Source: Bradyrhizobium australiense (GTDB lineage: Bacteria; Pseudomonadota; Alphaproteobacteria; Rhizobiales; Xanthobacteraceae). From it: 64,000 nucleotides of DNA. Where the stretch lies: assembly GCF_013114825.1 (NCBI RefSeq), contig NZ_JAAVLX010000010.1:1-64000 (forward strand), in the 5' to 3' direction. The notes under the pieces are model-generated. The model was not told the DNA's origin. It saw only the letters and a list, made by a program, of their open reading frames with translations, and ran no database searches. The position numbers and the translations under genes are program-made. Of the stretch, positions 1-9,463 are shown piece by piece (positions within the stretch are counted from its first letter, which is position 1; each line of letters opens with the position of its first letter).

Positions 1-358
1 CTCTCGACCGGCCACGGTACAGCGCGGCCAGATAGCCGCCTGTCGCCGCAAATCGCTCGACAATTTACCGAGCTCGACGCCGCCCGCCGCGCATTCGTCA
101 GCGGCTTCACCGTCCCGCAACTCGTTGGACCGGCTCGATCCCAATCACGAGATCACCCCCGGCGCTCAAATCCCCATAGCGCCTGCGGCACCGCTCTACG
201 TTCCTTAAGCGCGGTTTCCTCCCTTGGAGGCTTTCGGACGCCGGCCGCCGAACACGCGGCGCGCTCCCTCAAGCGGCCGGCATCCCAAACCCTTCACATG
301 ACCGGAACAGCCGAGGGTCTGCGCCTCAGGAACTTGTGCAAACAAGAGTATCCCTCGG
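1..358. other. Left-edge stretch without a supported gene
   Basis: One plus-strand frame is open from the window edge to a TGA at 385-387, running into the 3' end of the IclR gene on the other strand. Its translation is rich in Arg, Ser and Pro, has no motif I recognise and shows no ribosome binding site inside the window. It may be the tail of a gene that starts outside, but nothing here proves it. Confidence 0.3.
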
Positions 359-1201
359 TCAATGTCGCCTTTTGCGCAAAGCAGTGACGATTTCCGCGGC
401 TGCGGCTTGAAGCTCCGACAAGTAGCGCGCGGCGAATGCCTCAACCGTAGACGCCGTGCGAAGCCAGAGCATGTTGATGGCCCCGATCACCCGCCGGCCA
501 TCGCGCAGCGGAACCGCAATTGAGAGCAGGCCATCCGCATGCGGAGGGCCACCATAATAACCGCCCACATGCGCGGCGTCTCGCGTCGCATAGCCCAGTG
601 CTCGCACCTCGGCCAGGATCGCGTTCAGACGCTCTGGTTCGCGTGCCAGTCTATCCTCCGGCTTGGTCGAATGAACCAACAGCCCAATGATGCGCTGACG
701 CTCGCTGGCGGGACAGTAAGCCAGATAAGCTCTTCCCACCGCGGACCGCAGCCAATTGATCGGCAAACCTATCCGTTCCTGCTGCAGGAGAATCGGACTC
801 CGTGTCCGGTTGGTTTCCCTGATTTCCATGTGATCGCCAGCCGGTACCATCAGATCGGATGGCCAGGATACCCGCGCACATAGCCGCTCCAGGACCGGCG
901 CGGCGGCCTCGGCGATGCGATCACCGTGCTCCCGGCGGGAAGGCGCGTGCGAAAGTGTAGCACCGATCCTGTAGCATCCATCCCCAAGCCGCCTTGTCAC
1001 GAGCCCCGCGCGCGCAAGCGTATGAAGAATTCGCAGCAAGCTAGGCTTCGAAATAGCCGTCAGCATATGCAGTTCGTGCAGCGAAGAGTCCGGCTGCATC
1101 TGCAGGGCTTGAAGCACCCTCAGCCCTCGCTCCAGCCCCTTGATCACCTGCGCACGCGGCAATTGGTCCGCTCCAGCCTTCCGCACTCCGGAACGTAGCA
1201 T
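359..1201 (-). CDS. IclR-family transcriptional regulator
   Basis: A 280-residue DNA-binding regulator. Residues about 20-85 form the winged helix-turn-helix typical of IclR proteins (GLERGLRVLQAL, then SKPSLLRILHTLARAGLV), and the rest is the larger IclR effector-binding domain with LPINWLRSAVGRAYLAYCP and a C-terminal GAINMLWLR stretch. The length matches the family. It is transcribed away from the Bug-type binding protein at 1320, with 118 bases between the two starts, so control of that operon is the natural guess. The inducing molecule cannot be told. The ATG at 1201 has only a GGGGA directly against it, so the true start could lie a few codons downstream. Confidence 0.9.
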   Translation of the reverse strand: MLRSGVRKAGADQLPRAQVIKGLERGLRVLQALQMQPDSSLHELHMLTAISKPSLLRILHTLARAGLVTRRLGDGCYRIGATLSHAPSRREHGDRIAEAAAPVLERLCARVSWPSDLMVPAGDHMEIRETNRTRSPILLQQERIGLPINWLRSAVGRAYLAYCPASERQRIIGLLVHSTKPEDRLAREPERLNAILAEVRALGYATRDAAHVGGYYGGPPHADGLLSIAVPLRDGRRVIGAINMLWLRTASTVEAFAARYLSELQAAAAEIVTALRKRRH

Positions 1202-1319
1202 TCCCCAATGCGGAATGCACGTCGATTATTCTGGCCGTTACAACGATCTTCTCAGAAGATGGCGACACATCAGCCGCGCTTTTGAAGCTGAGGGATTTCA
1301 GATTTCATGGAGAGCTTTC

Positions 1320-2306
1320 ATGTATAGGCAGAATATTGGCCAGATAAGCCGCCACGTTGGCTTGATGATCGCGATAACGACCCCTGGATTGTCTGCCCAC
1401 GCCCAGGCCATCTTCCCGACGAGTACCATCCGCTTCGTAGCCCCCAACACCGGCGGTACGCCACCCGACATCATCAGCCGGATCATTGCGAAGGAGCTAT
1501 CCGAAAGCGAGCAATGGCGCGTGATCGTGGAGAACCGGCCCGGCGGAATCACCACGATTGCCGCCAACGACGTGCTCACGCATCCAGCCGACGGGCACAG
1601 CTTGTTCAGCATGTCGGTCCCGTCCGTTGCCGCGCCCGCACTGGTGCCAGGTATTTCCTACGGCTTCGAAAGCGATTTCGAACCGGTCATCAAGGCGTCG
1701 GTCTCTTATAATGTGCTGGTGGTCAATCCATCGGTGCCCGCCGCCTCGGTTTCTGAACTTGTCGCGCTTCTCAAAAGCCAGCCGGACAAACTAACCTTTT
1801 CATCCGGCGGATTTGGCACGCCGGCCCACCTGATTGGTGAACAATTCAAATTGCAGACGGGCACGCGGGCCCAACACGTTCCTTACGCGCAATTTCCGCA
1901 GGCCATCGGCGACCTCCTCAATGGCACGAACGCATTCATGTTTGTGACGATGTTGCCGGTCGTCGATCTAATCAAGACGGGCAAGCTGCGTGCGCTTGCT
2001 GTCACAGGTCCAAAGCGTGTGGCGGCGCTTCCAGATGTTCCAACGATCGTCGAAGCCGGCTTCCCGTCGCTTGTGGTGGAGGACTGGGTGGGATTCGAGG
2101 CCCGGCGCGGCGTATCGAAGGACACCATCGCGCGACTCAATGAGGCCATCAACAGAGCGCTACAAAAACCGTCCGTGCGCGAGGCATTCGCCAAGCTTGG
2201 TGCGGAGCCGGTCGGCGGCCCGCCCGAGGCGTTTGGCGAATTGGTCAAATCACAGGTTCAGCATTGGAAGAAGGTGGTCGCCGACGCCGGGATCAAAGTG
2301 CAGTGA
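1320..2306 (+). CDS. Bug/TctC-type periplasmic solute-binding protein
   Basis: A 328-residue extracytoplasmic binding protein of the tripartite tricarboxylate transporter (Bug) family. It starts with a signal-peptide-like segment ending around SAHAQA, then IRFVAPNTGGTPPDIISR, which is the family's ligand-loop region (usually PGGxxD). It ends with ALxRLNEAINRAL- and VREAFAKLG-like segments common to the family. I chose the ATG at 1320 because GGAGAG lies 6-7 bases upstream; a longer reading from 1140 would run into the IclR gene. Neither tctA nor tctB is nearby, which is usual for orphan Bug proteins. Its stop overlaps the next start (TGATG). The ligand is unknown, probably a carboxylate. Confidence 0.92.
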   Translation: MYRQNIGQISRHVGLMIAITTPGLSAHAQAIFPTSTIRFVAPNTGGTPPDIISRIIAKELSESEQWRVIVENRPGGITTIAANDVLTHPADGHSLFSMSVPSVAAPALVPGISYGFESDFEPVIKASVSYNVLVVNPSVPAASVSELVALLKSQPDKLTFSSGGFGTPAHLIGEQFKLQTGTRAQHVPYAQFPQAIGDLLNGTNAFMFVTMLPVVDLIKTGKLRALAVTGPKRVAALPDVPTIVEAGFPSLVVEDWVGFEARRGVSKDTIARLNEAINRALQKPSVREAFAKLGAEPVGGPPEAFGELVKSQVQHWKKVVADAGIKVQ

Positions 2307-3198
2307 TGACCTCGCTTTTCCGCGTCACATTGCTCGGGACCGGGGTTCCGATCCCCCGACCCGAGCGCTTCGGGCCCAGTACGCTGATCGAAGCGGGCGA
2401 CCAAACCGTCCTCATCGATGCGGGCCGTGGCGCGACAATTCGATTATTCCAGCTCGGCGTTCCCATGGGTCGAATAGATGCCCTGCTGCTGACCCACTTC
2501 CATTCCGACCATACGGTTGGAATTCCTGACCTCTGGTTGACCGGTTGGCTAAGCTCGTATTTTGCAGCTCGCAAACGGCCCTTCCACGTCATTGGTCCGA
2601 TTGGCGCCCAAACCCTGATGCGGCATCTCGAAGCCGCTTACGCGCGTGACATCGAAATTCGCATCGCGGATGAGAAGCTCGCCAGAGAACACGCCGCAAT
2701 CACCGTCAAGGAATTCGCTGCTGATGGCCCCGTTTATGAAAGCGGCGACCTCCGCATCATTGCGTTCACGGTAGATCACGGCGACGCTATCAAGCCCGCC
2801 TACGGCTACCGGATCGAATATCAAGACCGCCTCGCGGTCGTGTCCGGCGACACCCGATTAACGAGAACGTGGTTCGCTACGGCGAGGGAGCCGATCTGCT
2901 GATTCATGAAGTGGCGATGGCACGACTGGAACTGCTCAAGGAGCCCCACATCCGGCGCATCGTGGACCATCATACGTCGCCGCAAGAAGCCGGACGGGTA
3001 TTCGCCCGCACACTACCGAAGCTGGCCGTATTCACTCACCTGGTTATGTTGGCGAGCGAGACCGTCAGCCCGCCATCCGTCGAAGAATTGGTCGCGGCGA
3101 CCAGAGAGACCTATGCTGGGCCATTGGAGGTTGGGGAAGACCTGATGACTCTCGAAATTGGCGACGAAATATTTGTGAAGCGGTTGCTTGGAGCTTAG
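2306..3198 (+). pseudogene. MBL-fold metallo-hydrolase, frameshifted
   Basis: Together the two halves encode a roughly 297-residue metallo-beta-lactamase-fold hydrolase of the ribonuclease Z/arylsulfatase-like group. The zinc motif LLTHFHSDHTVG sits near residue 75, SGDTR follows near residue 183, and GADLLIHEVAM and FTHL carry later metal-ligand regions. The frame breaks close to base 2862. The first frame reads SGDTRLTRTWF and stops at 2902, whereas shifting by one base gives NENVVRYGEGADLLIHE, as expected for the family. One base appears to be missing after CGA. The start overlaps the stop of the Bug gene as TGATG, so the two were translationally coupled. The cause may be true decay or a sequencing error; otherwise the gene is undamaged. 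Confidence 0.88.
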
Positions 3199-3883
3199 CA
3201 GGCCGATGCGCGCTCAAACGAAGCGCGCTAAATCATCCATTCCGAGTCCACTTCGGGTCAAAAGCCCCATTTAGAAGCGCGGCCAGTCACTTCCGGTCTA
3301 CCCCGATAAGCAGACAATTTCAGAATCCTGCTGGACTTCGCGTTGGGCCAATTACCGACGCATGCAGCCAAGATCCCCACTTAGGGGTCTCTTTAATCCG
3401 CAGCAAACGAGGGCAAAGTCGCCGCGCCATCGGCTTTTGGCGACGTGGCAGTGCGCGAAATCGATTTTTTCAAAAATCAATTTTCCATAACAACTTCAAC
3501 GTGATTTGCCCGTCCAGTCGTCGCATCAAAAATATTCCTCTTCGCCGCCAACCCAAATCACCCCTACAACTTCCGCCGTCCCGTCCCGAGAAGAGGGGCG
3601 TTGGCCATCGTCACGAACGTGGGGCGGGATGCGGTGGACGCGGCAGCGTCAGGCGCGAGAGGTTGTTCGCAGGGCGGCGTGTCGCCGTGAGCGAACAATA
3701 GCGCGCAGGACGTACGACGCTGAAGCGTACGGCAAAACCGTATGATCCTGACACCCGTGGCTGGTGCCAAGCTGCCGGTGGCGAACTTGATCCAACCGGA
3801 TCGAATTGGCCATCAAGCCGGCAGTGACGGAGGCAAGAGGAATTCGTCTCCGGGGAGAGCTCGGCATAAGCCGTAAAACCACT

Positions 3884-3994
3884 GCGCAGGGAATGCCGGA
3901 GTGCCTCGGCTGTACCTGTATGCTCGTGTGCGTTTTTTCGCGCACTATTGCACACGAGACCGCGGGTGCAGCAAGCACCCGGCATTCCCTGCGC
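3884..3994. repeat. Nested inverted-repeat element
   Basis: A perfect 16-base inverted repeat, GCGCAGGGAATGCCGG at 3884-3899 and its complement at 3979-3994, closes a 79-base interior. Inside it are a perfect 9-base repeat (CTCGTGTGC 3923-3931 with GCACACGAG 3950-3958). A third hairpin, GGGTGC 3964-3969 with GCACCC 3975-3980, overlaps the outer right arm by two bases. A transcript could fold into a branched structure. It is non-coding and probably a dispersed element. Confidence 0.8.
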
Positions 3995-4071
3995 CCTCTT
4001 CTTCCGGGCGGATGAATTTGCAAAGCTCGGGCGGATCGCGCCGCGAGAACGCGGACACACATTCGGTTGTC

Positions 4072-4128
4072 GTCACCCGCCAACGGGTCGCGCGAATGCG
4101 CGCCCGATGACAGGCTCCGGCGGGTGAC
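4072..4128. repeat. Inverted repeat, 10-base arms
   Basis: GTCACCCGCC at 4072-4081 is perfectly complementary to GGCGGGTGAC at 4119-4128, with a GC-rich smaller hairpin (around GCGCGAATGCGCGC) in the loop. It lies 78 bases after the nested element at 3884-3994 and is followed by a CCCCCG/CGGGGG hairpin near 4182-4199, so three structured units follow one another. Confidence 0.7.
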
Positions 4129-4335
4129 CCAGTATCCCAGAGGCAGCAGTGATCGAATCGATAAGCCGCGGCGTACTGGATCCCCCGACTTCGCGGGGGG
4201 ACGACCATCGCGGGTTGCGTCGCTATTTCCGCGTCATTGCGAGCGCAGATCGGAACAACAATTCGCTCCTGCAAATAAGTTGCGATAGCAACGCTCACCT
4301 TTCCTGTTAACTTACGCCCTGCTAAACCGCCGGCC

Positions 4336-5715
4336 ATGACCAGCATCCCTACTCTCAAAACCAACGTCGCCGCGATCTCGATCTTCGCCAGCGCCGGCAT
4401 GGCTGCGGCGAAATTCGCGGTCGGCATTGCGATCGGCTCTCTGGCGCTGATCTCGGAGGCGCTGCACTCCTCCGTCGACGTGATCGCGACCGTCATCACC
4501 TGGCTGGTGGTACGGGTGTCCGACCAGCCCGCCGACGAGGAACATCACTACGGCCACGGCAAGTTCGAGAGCCTCTCGGCGCTGTTCGTCATCGCGCTGC
4601 TCTACGTGCTGGCCGGCGGCATCCTGGTCGAGTCCTGGAGCCGGCTGCGCGAGGGCACCGCTCCGCCGACGATATCGGCTGTCCCCTTCGTCGTGCTGGT
4701 GATCGATATCGCGGTCAATTTCTGGCGCGCGCGGGCGCTGCATCGCACGGCACGGCAGACGCGCAGCCAGGCGCTGGCGGCGGACGCGTTGCATTTCGCC
4801 TCCGACGTGCTGGGCTCCCTCGCCGTCATCGGCGGCCTCGTGCTGACCGGGCTCGGCTTTGCGTGGGGCGACTCGGTTGCCGCCATCGCCGTTGCCGTCA
4901 TGATATCGATCCTCGGGCTGCGGCTCGGGCGCTCCACCGTCGAAACCCTGCTCGACCGCGCGCCGGAGGGCGCTTTCGAAAAGGCGACCGCCGCCATCCG
5001 TGCAGTGCCCGGCGTGGTCGGCGTCGAACGCGTGCGCGTGCGCATGGTCGGGCCGACGCATTTCATCGACGCCATCGCAAAAGTGCCGCGCACCTACCCG
5101 ATCGATCGGGTCGAAGCGATCAAGAAGACCGCACAAGTCGCGGTCACGCAAGCGCTCGGCGACGCCGACCTCACCTTCACGGCGGTGCCGGTCGCGCGCG
5201 ACAATGAGAGCGTACGCGAGCGCATCATGGTGATCGCCCGCAATTCCGGCCTCGCGGTCCACCACGTCACTGTGCACGATCTCGGCGATCGGCTGATTGT
5301 CGGCATCGACCTCGAAGTCGACGGCGACATGGAACTCGCGGCCGCGCACGACATCGCCCACGACCTGGAGCGCAGCATCCGCGAAGAATTTGGCGAGGAC
5401 GTCGAGGTCGACACCCACATCGAACCGCTCGAACCGGAACTGCCGCACGGCATCGACGCTGCGCCCGAGCGCGTCGAAGCCGTCAAGGCCGCGCTGTCGC
5501 GCTTTGCCGGCGGCAACGGCGCGATCCATGACATTCACAATGTGCGGGTCCGCGACACCGATGCGGGCGAAATCGTCAACTTCCATTGCCGCGCGGCGCC
5601 ATCGATGAGCGTCCTCAAGGTGCACGAGAACGTCGACGAGATCGAGCGCGCGCTGCGCCGCGCGTTCCCTTCGATCAAGCGTGTCATCAGCCATGCCGAA
5701 CCGCCGCGCGCGTAG
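4336..5715 (+). CDS. Cation diffusion facilitator (CDF) metal efflux transporter
   Basis: A 459-residue inner-membrane metal/proton antiporter. The N-terminal half has the CDF membrane domain: ALHSSVD (His44, Asp48) in TM2 and ADALHFASD (His153, Asp157) in TM5 supply the tetrahedral metal site expected for zinc or a similar divalent metal, and a His-rich loop EEHHYGHGK lies between TM2 and TM3. After about residue 210 come two successive cytoplasmic ferredoxin-like CTD-type segments (roughly 210-290 and 295-370), more than the single one of short CDFs. A third cytoplasmic tail reaches 459. It stands alone, with the next gene 192 bases away. Confidence 0.93.
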   Translation: MTSIPTLKTNVAAISIFASAGMAAAKFAVGIAIGSLALISEALHSSVDVIATVITWLVVRVSDQPADEEHHYGHGKFESLSALFVIALLYVLAGGILVESWSRLREGTAPPTISAVPFVVLVIDIAVNFWRARALHRTARQTRSQALAADALHFASDVLGSLAVIGGLVLTGLGFAWGDSVAAIAVAVMISILGLRLGRSTVETLLDRAPEGAFEKATAAIRAVPGVVGVERVRVRMVGPTHFIDAIAKVPRTYPIDRVEAIKKTAQVAVTQALGDADLTFTAVPVARDNESVRERIMVIARNSGLAVHHVTVHDLGDRLIVGIDLEVDGDMELAAAHDIAHDLERSIREEFGEDVEVDTHIEPLEPELPHGIDAAPERVEAVKAALSRFAGGNGAIHDIHNVRVRDTDAGEIVNFHCRAAPSMSVLKVHENVDEIERALRRAFPSIKRVISHAEPPRA

Positions 5716-5907
5716 TATTGCGGGCCCGTTCCCGTTTCGGACTCGCAACAAGCGTGCCTTATTTCGCGTTGGACAAGATTTATTTCGAATTAACGAATCG
5801 TTGACTCTCGACAGCCCCGGAAAACTGGATTCAAATCGCTGTGATTCGGAAGCGACGTGGGGTTCTTCCGGAAAATGTGCAAAGAGCCTTCGGCGGGGGT
5901 CTAGAGC

Positions 5908-8220
5908 ATGGTGCGTGCCCACGCGGCGAACGCGTGTGTCCAATCCGATTCGATCAAGGGATTGGCGCAGTCGATCGCGAAACCTGCTTACCATCGGCTG
6001 CTCACCGCGGAGCCGGCGCTTCGCCGCGCAGTGCCGACGCTCATAATTGCCTTCCTCATTACCATCTGCCTCGGCGCCTTCGTGCAGGTGATCGATCAAA
6101 GCCGGCAGAAGCGCGCCGCCATGAAGCGCGATATCTCCGCGCTCACCGACCTCTTGGCCGAACGCCTCGACCGCATCGCATCGGTGCGGCAGGACCGCAT
6201 CGCCAACATGGAGCGGCTGCAGAGCCTGCTGCCCGATCTGATCCCGGCCTGGGGCGCTGCGAGCGGCCGCCACGTCATCATCACCGGCGCCGATCACCGG
6301 ATTCTGGCCCGCGTTCCCGTCGAAGGCAGCCTTGGCGGCAGCGACGGCATCCTCGACGTCATCAGCACGGCGCAACTGCTCGCCACGCCCGGCCAGCAGG
6401 GCGCCGTCAGCGATATGACGCTGCCGAACGGCAACGGCGCCATGGCGATCTCGCGGCTGGTCAAATCGCTGCCGGGCATGGTCATCGTCATCCAGGAAAA
6501 GAACGAGCCGCTGTGGGGTTCGGATGCCGCTCTGTCGGTGACGCTGTCGGCCACCACGGGCTTCGTCGTGCTGATCCTCGGCTTCGCCTTCCACTGGCAA
6601 TCGACCCGCGCTCGCGAGGGCGACCTGATCAACGACGCGGTGCGCGGCCGGATCGACACCGCGCTCAACCGCGGCCGCTGCGGATTGTGGGACTGGGACC
6701 TCTCACGCGGCCGGATCTTCTGGTCGGCATCGATGTTCACGATGCTCGGGCTCGACTCCCGCAACGACCTCCTCACCTTCGGCGAAGTCAACGCGCTGGT
6801 GAAATCCGACGACATCGACCTGTTTGCGATCGCCGACCAGATGATCGCCGGCAAGATCGCCCACATCGACCAGAGCTTCCGCATGCAGCACACCGGCGGC
6901 CACTGGATCTGGCTGCGGGTGCGCTGCGAGCTGAGCCAGGCCGCAGCGGACGGCGGGCTGCACCTGATCGGGATCGCGGTCGACATCACCGAGCAGAAGA
7001 GCCTCGCCGAGAAGACCGTGGAAGCCGACCTGCGGCTGCGCGACGCGATCGAGACCATTCCGGAAGCTTTCGTGCTGTGGGACGCCGAAGACCGCCTGGT
7101 GCTCTGCAACTCGCATTTCCAGCGCCTGCACAAATTGCCCGATACGGCGGTGACCCCCGGCACGTCGTACGAGACCGTGATCGAGGTCGGCAGCATGCCG
7201 GAGGTCCGCACCCGCCTGCAGGAGACCGGCGCGCAAGCGCCGGGAGCCCGCACCTTCGAGGCGCAGCTCGACGACGGCAGCTGGCTGCATATCAGCGAGC
7301 GCCGCACCAAGGACGGCGGCTACGTCTCGGTCGGCACCGACATCACCCGCATCAAGGAGCACGAGCAGAAGCTGATCGAAAACGACGCCCGCCTGCGCGC
7401 CAACGTGCTCGACCTGAAGCGCTCGCAGGCGGAGCTCGCCGATCTCGCGGAAAAATATTCGCAGGAGAAGAACCGCGCCGAGGAAGCCAACCAGGCGAAA
7501 TCGAAATTCCTCGCCAATATGAGCCACGAACTGCGCACCCCGCTGAACGCCATCATCGGCTTCTCCGAGATTATGGGCAGCGGCATGTTCGGCGTGCTCG
7601 GCTCCGACAAATATCAGGAGTACTGCCACGACATCCTGACCAGCGGCAAATACCTGCTCGAAGTCATCAACGACATCCTCGACATGTCGAAGATCGAGGC
7701 CGGGCGCATGAAGCTCGACATGGAGCAGCTCGACCTGTCGAAGATACTGGCGGAGTCGCTGCGCGTGGTGTCCGGGCGCGCCGAGGACAAGAACCTGACG
7801 CTGGACGCCGACATCGAAAGCACCATCTCCGTCGTGGCCGACCGCCGCGCGGTCAAGCAGGTCTTCGTCAACCTGCTGTCCAATGCAGTGAAGTTCACCC
7901 CCGACGACGGCAAGGTCACCGTGCGCAGTCACGTGCTGCCGAACTCGATCGTGCTCGTGATCGCCGATACCGGCATCGGCATCGCGCCCGCTTCGCTGCG
8001 GCGGCTGGGCAAGCCGTTCGAGCAGGTCGAGAGCCAGCTCACCAAGACCTACCAGGGCTCGGGCCTCGGGCTTGCCATCGCGCGGTCGCTGACCAGCCTG
8101 CATGGCGGCACGATGCGGCTACGCTCCAAGCTCGGCACCGGCACCGTCGTCCGCATCGTGCTGCCGCGCGAACCGCAGCAGCCGAAGCCGAAAACAAGGA
8201 CTGAGGCCGAGGCGGCCTGA
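5908..8220 (+). CDS. PAS-domain sensor histidine kinase, membrane-bound
   Basis: A 770-residue sensor kinase. A membrane segment at about residues 45-65 (PTLIIAFLITICLGAFVQ) and a second at about 205-230 enclose a periplasmic sensing region; two PAS-like regions follow (about 245-375 and 380-490), then a short coiled coil. The HisKA box has SHELRTPLNAIIGFSE with the phospho-acceptor His540. The ATPase domain shows NLLSNAVKFTP, DTGIGI and GSGLGLAIA. The architecture resembles the PleC/DivJ class of cell-cycle kinases of alphaproteobacteria, but the specific role is not shown. There is no response regulator next to it. GGGGGT lies about 6-10 bases before the start. Confidence 0.92.
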   Translation: MVRAHAANACVQSDSIKGLAQSIAKPAYHRLLTAEPALRRAVPTLIIAFLITICLGAFVQVIDQSRQKRAAMKRDISALTDLLAERLDRIASVRQDRIANMERLQSLLPDLIPAWGAASGRHVIITGADHRILARVPVEGSLGGSDGILDVISTAQLLATPGQQGAVSDMTLPNGNGAMAISRLVKSLPGMVIVIQEKNEPLWGSDAALSVTLSATTGFVVLILGFAFHWQSTRAREGDLINDAVRGRIDTALNRGRCGLWDWDLSRGRIFWSASMFTMLGLDSRNDLLTFGEVNALVKSDDIDLFAIADQMIAGKIAHIDQSFRMQHTGGHWIWLRVRCELSQAAADGGLHLIGIAVDITEQKSLAEKTVEADLRLRDAIETIPEAFVLWDAEDRLVLCNSHFQRLHKLPDTAVTPGTSYETVIEVGSMPEVRTRLQETGAQAPGARTFEAQLDDGSWLHISERRTKDGGYVSVGTDITRIKEHEQKLIENDARLRANVLDLKRSQAELADLAEKYSQEKNRAEEANQAKSKFLANMSHELRTPLNAIIGFSEIMGSGMFGVLGSDKYQEYCHDILTSGKYLLEVINDILDMSKIEAGRMKLDMEQLDLSKILAESLRVVSGRAEDKNLTLDADIESTISVVADRRAVKQVFVNLLSNAVKFTPDDGKVTVRSHVLPNSIVLVIADTGIGIAPASLRRLGKPFEQVESQLTKTYQGSGLGLAIARSLTSLHGGTMRLRSKLGTGTVVRIVLPREPQQPKPKTRTEAEAA

Positions 8221-8222
8221 TC

Positions 8223-9113
8223 TTACGCCAGCGTCGGCGCCACTTCGCGGGCGACCTGCACCAGCGCCGCGATCAGCGGCGTCATCGGATCGCGCTGCGG
8301 GATCACCATGCCGATGCTGTAGTCGACGACGGGATCGACGATCGGAATGCTGCGGACGGAGTCGGCCAAACCCAGCGTCTCCGCAAGCTTTGCCGGCATC
8401 ACGCTCGCCCAGCGCCCGGTCTTCACATGCGTGTAGAGCACGAGCAGCGAATTCGAGGTCAGCGTCGGCGTGGCCTCGGCCCCGACGGAAGCCAGCGCGC
8501 GATCGATGATGCGGCGGTTCTGCATGTCCGGCGTCAACAGGCACAACGGCACCTGCCCGACCTCCTTCCAGGTGACCTGCTTGCGATCGCCGAACATGGC
8601 GTCCGGCGCCGTCAGCAGGCGATAGCTCTCATTGTAGAGCGGAATGGTGCGAACCTTGCCGATCGGCTCGTTCTCGATATAGGTCAGCCCGGCATCGACC
8701 TCGAGATTTTCGAGAAGACCCAGCACGTCGGCCGAGGTGCAGGACTGGATACGAAAGCGCACGTCCGGGTATCGCGCGCGGTAAGGCGTCGTGAGCTGCG
8801 CCACCATGCCGAGCACGGTCGGGATCGCGGCGATCCGGATCTCGCCGGACAGCTTGTCCTTGAGGCTGTTGATCTCCTGCCGCATGGCGCGGGCATCGCC
8901 CACGATGCGCCGCGCCCAATCGAGCGTGCGCTCGCCCTCCGGTGTAAAGCCCTGGAAGCGGGAGCCGCGCTGCACCAGCATGACGCCGAGAATCTCCTCG
9001 AGCTGCTTGAGGCTGGTCGACATGGTCGGCTGAGTGACGCCGCAGGCTTCCGCCGCCCGCCCAAAATGCCGCTCCTTTGCGAGCGCCAGCAGAAGTTCAA
9101 GCTTGTCGATCAC
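8223..9113 (-). CDS. LysR-family regulator, probably of formate dehydrogenase
   Basis: A 296-residue LysR regulator. The N-terminal helix-turn-helix reads HFGRAAEACGVTQPTMSTSL followed by LEEILGVMLVQRG, and the remainder is the periplasmic-binding-protein-like co-inducer domain (GEIRIAAIPTVLGMV onward). I set the start at the GTG at 9113, giving VIDKLELLLALAKERHF, because homologues I recall begin MIDKLE. An in-frame ATG at 9164 would add 17 residues of unlikely sequence. It is divergent from fdsG across about 350 bases, the usual layout when a LysR protein controls its neighbour, so formate-responsive control of the fds operon is likely but inferred. Confidence 0.9.
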   Translation of the reverse strand: MIDKLELLLALAKERHFGRAAEACGVTQPTMSTSLKQLEEILGVMLVQRGSRFQGFTPEGERTLDWARRIVGDARAMRQEINSLKDKLSGEIRIAAIPTVLGMVAQLTTPYRARYPDVRFRIQSCTSADVLGLLENLEVDAGLTYIENEPIGKVRTIPLYNESYRLLTAPDAMFGDRKQVTWKEVGQVPLCLLTPDMQNRRIIDRALASVGAEATPTLTSNSLLVLYTHVKTGRWASVMPAKLAETLGLADSVRSIPIVDPVVDYSIGMVIPQRDPMTPLIAALVQVAREVAPTLA

Positions 9114-9463
9114 CGAGAAAATCCCACAAATTTTGCCGTATTGGCGGTCGCCCGATTGCCACAATTAGCACGGCCGCCAGACAGCCAATACTTCAAAAAC
9201 GGGTTCGGTGGAGGATAATTCGATATTCATATCGTCCAATTTTTCCACCCTATCGAGCGGGCAGAATCGTAAGCGTTGCATACGTGTTCATCCCGCGTGC
9301 GCAACGAAGCGATCCATCGCTTGTTAACCAACCGCCATCCGCATGCCGTATCGGTCATAGGCTTTGCCTATGCGCTGCTTCATCGCGTTTTGAAATCGCA
9401 ACATGGGACAGCTTTATTGATATTCGACGTGATTGCCCTACTGATCGGAGCGCACAACCTCTG
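9114..9463. promoter_or_regulatory. Divergent control region between LysR gene and fdsG
   Basis: About 350 bases separate the two divergent starts. The part near 9200-9250 is AT-rich compared with its surroundings (ATTCGATATTCATATCG, which contains an imperfect palindrome), and CACAATTAGCACGG lies near 9159-9172. These are plausible places for LysR binding and promoters, but I cannot assign exact -35/-10 boxes or a T-N11-A operator with confidence. Confidence 0.4.

Larger units (their letters stand above)
3199..4335. other. Long non-coding interval with intergenic repeats
   Basis: About 1.1 kb without a credible gene. Short frames on both strands are Cys-, Arg- and Ser-rich and lack ribosome binding sites. 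From about 3600 to 4240 the sequence is full of inverted repeats (entered separately). From memory, very similar stretches recur between genes in Bradyrhizobium genomes, where they are often mis-annotated as hypothetical proteins; I could not verify this here. Confidence 0.6.

Noticed and set aside
3611..4060. Minus-strand frames of 144-149 codons resembling often-annotated hypothetical proteins
   Set aside because: They are translations of the inverted-repeat element, with arms that make the sequence look conserved without being coding.
4312..6600. A 762-codon minus-strand frame across the CDF transporter and the histidine kinase start
   Set aside because: It lies opposite two clear genes, is rich in Arg, Asp and His from GC-rich antisense codons, and has no motif.
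5841..8204. A 787-codon plus-strand frame over the PAS histidine kinase
   Set aside because: Out of frame with the kinase, whose H-box and ATPase motifs are clear; the alternative translation is Arg/Ala/Pro-rich without domains.
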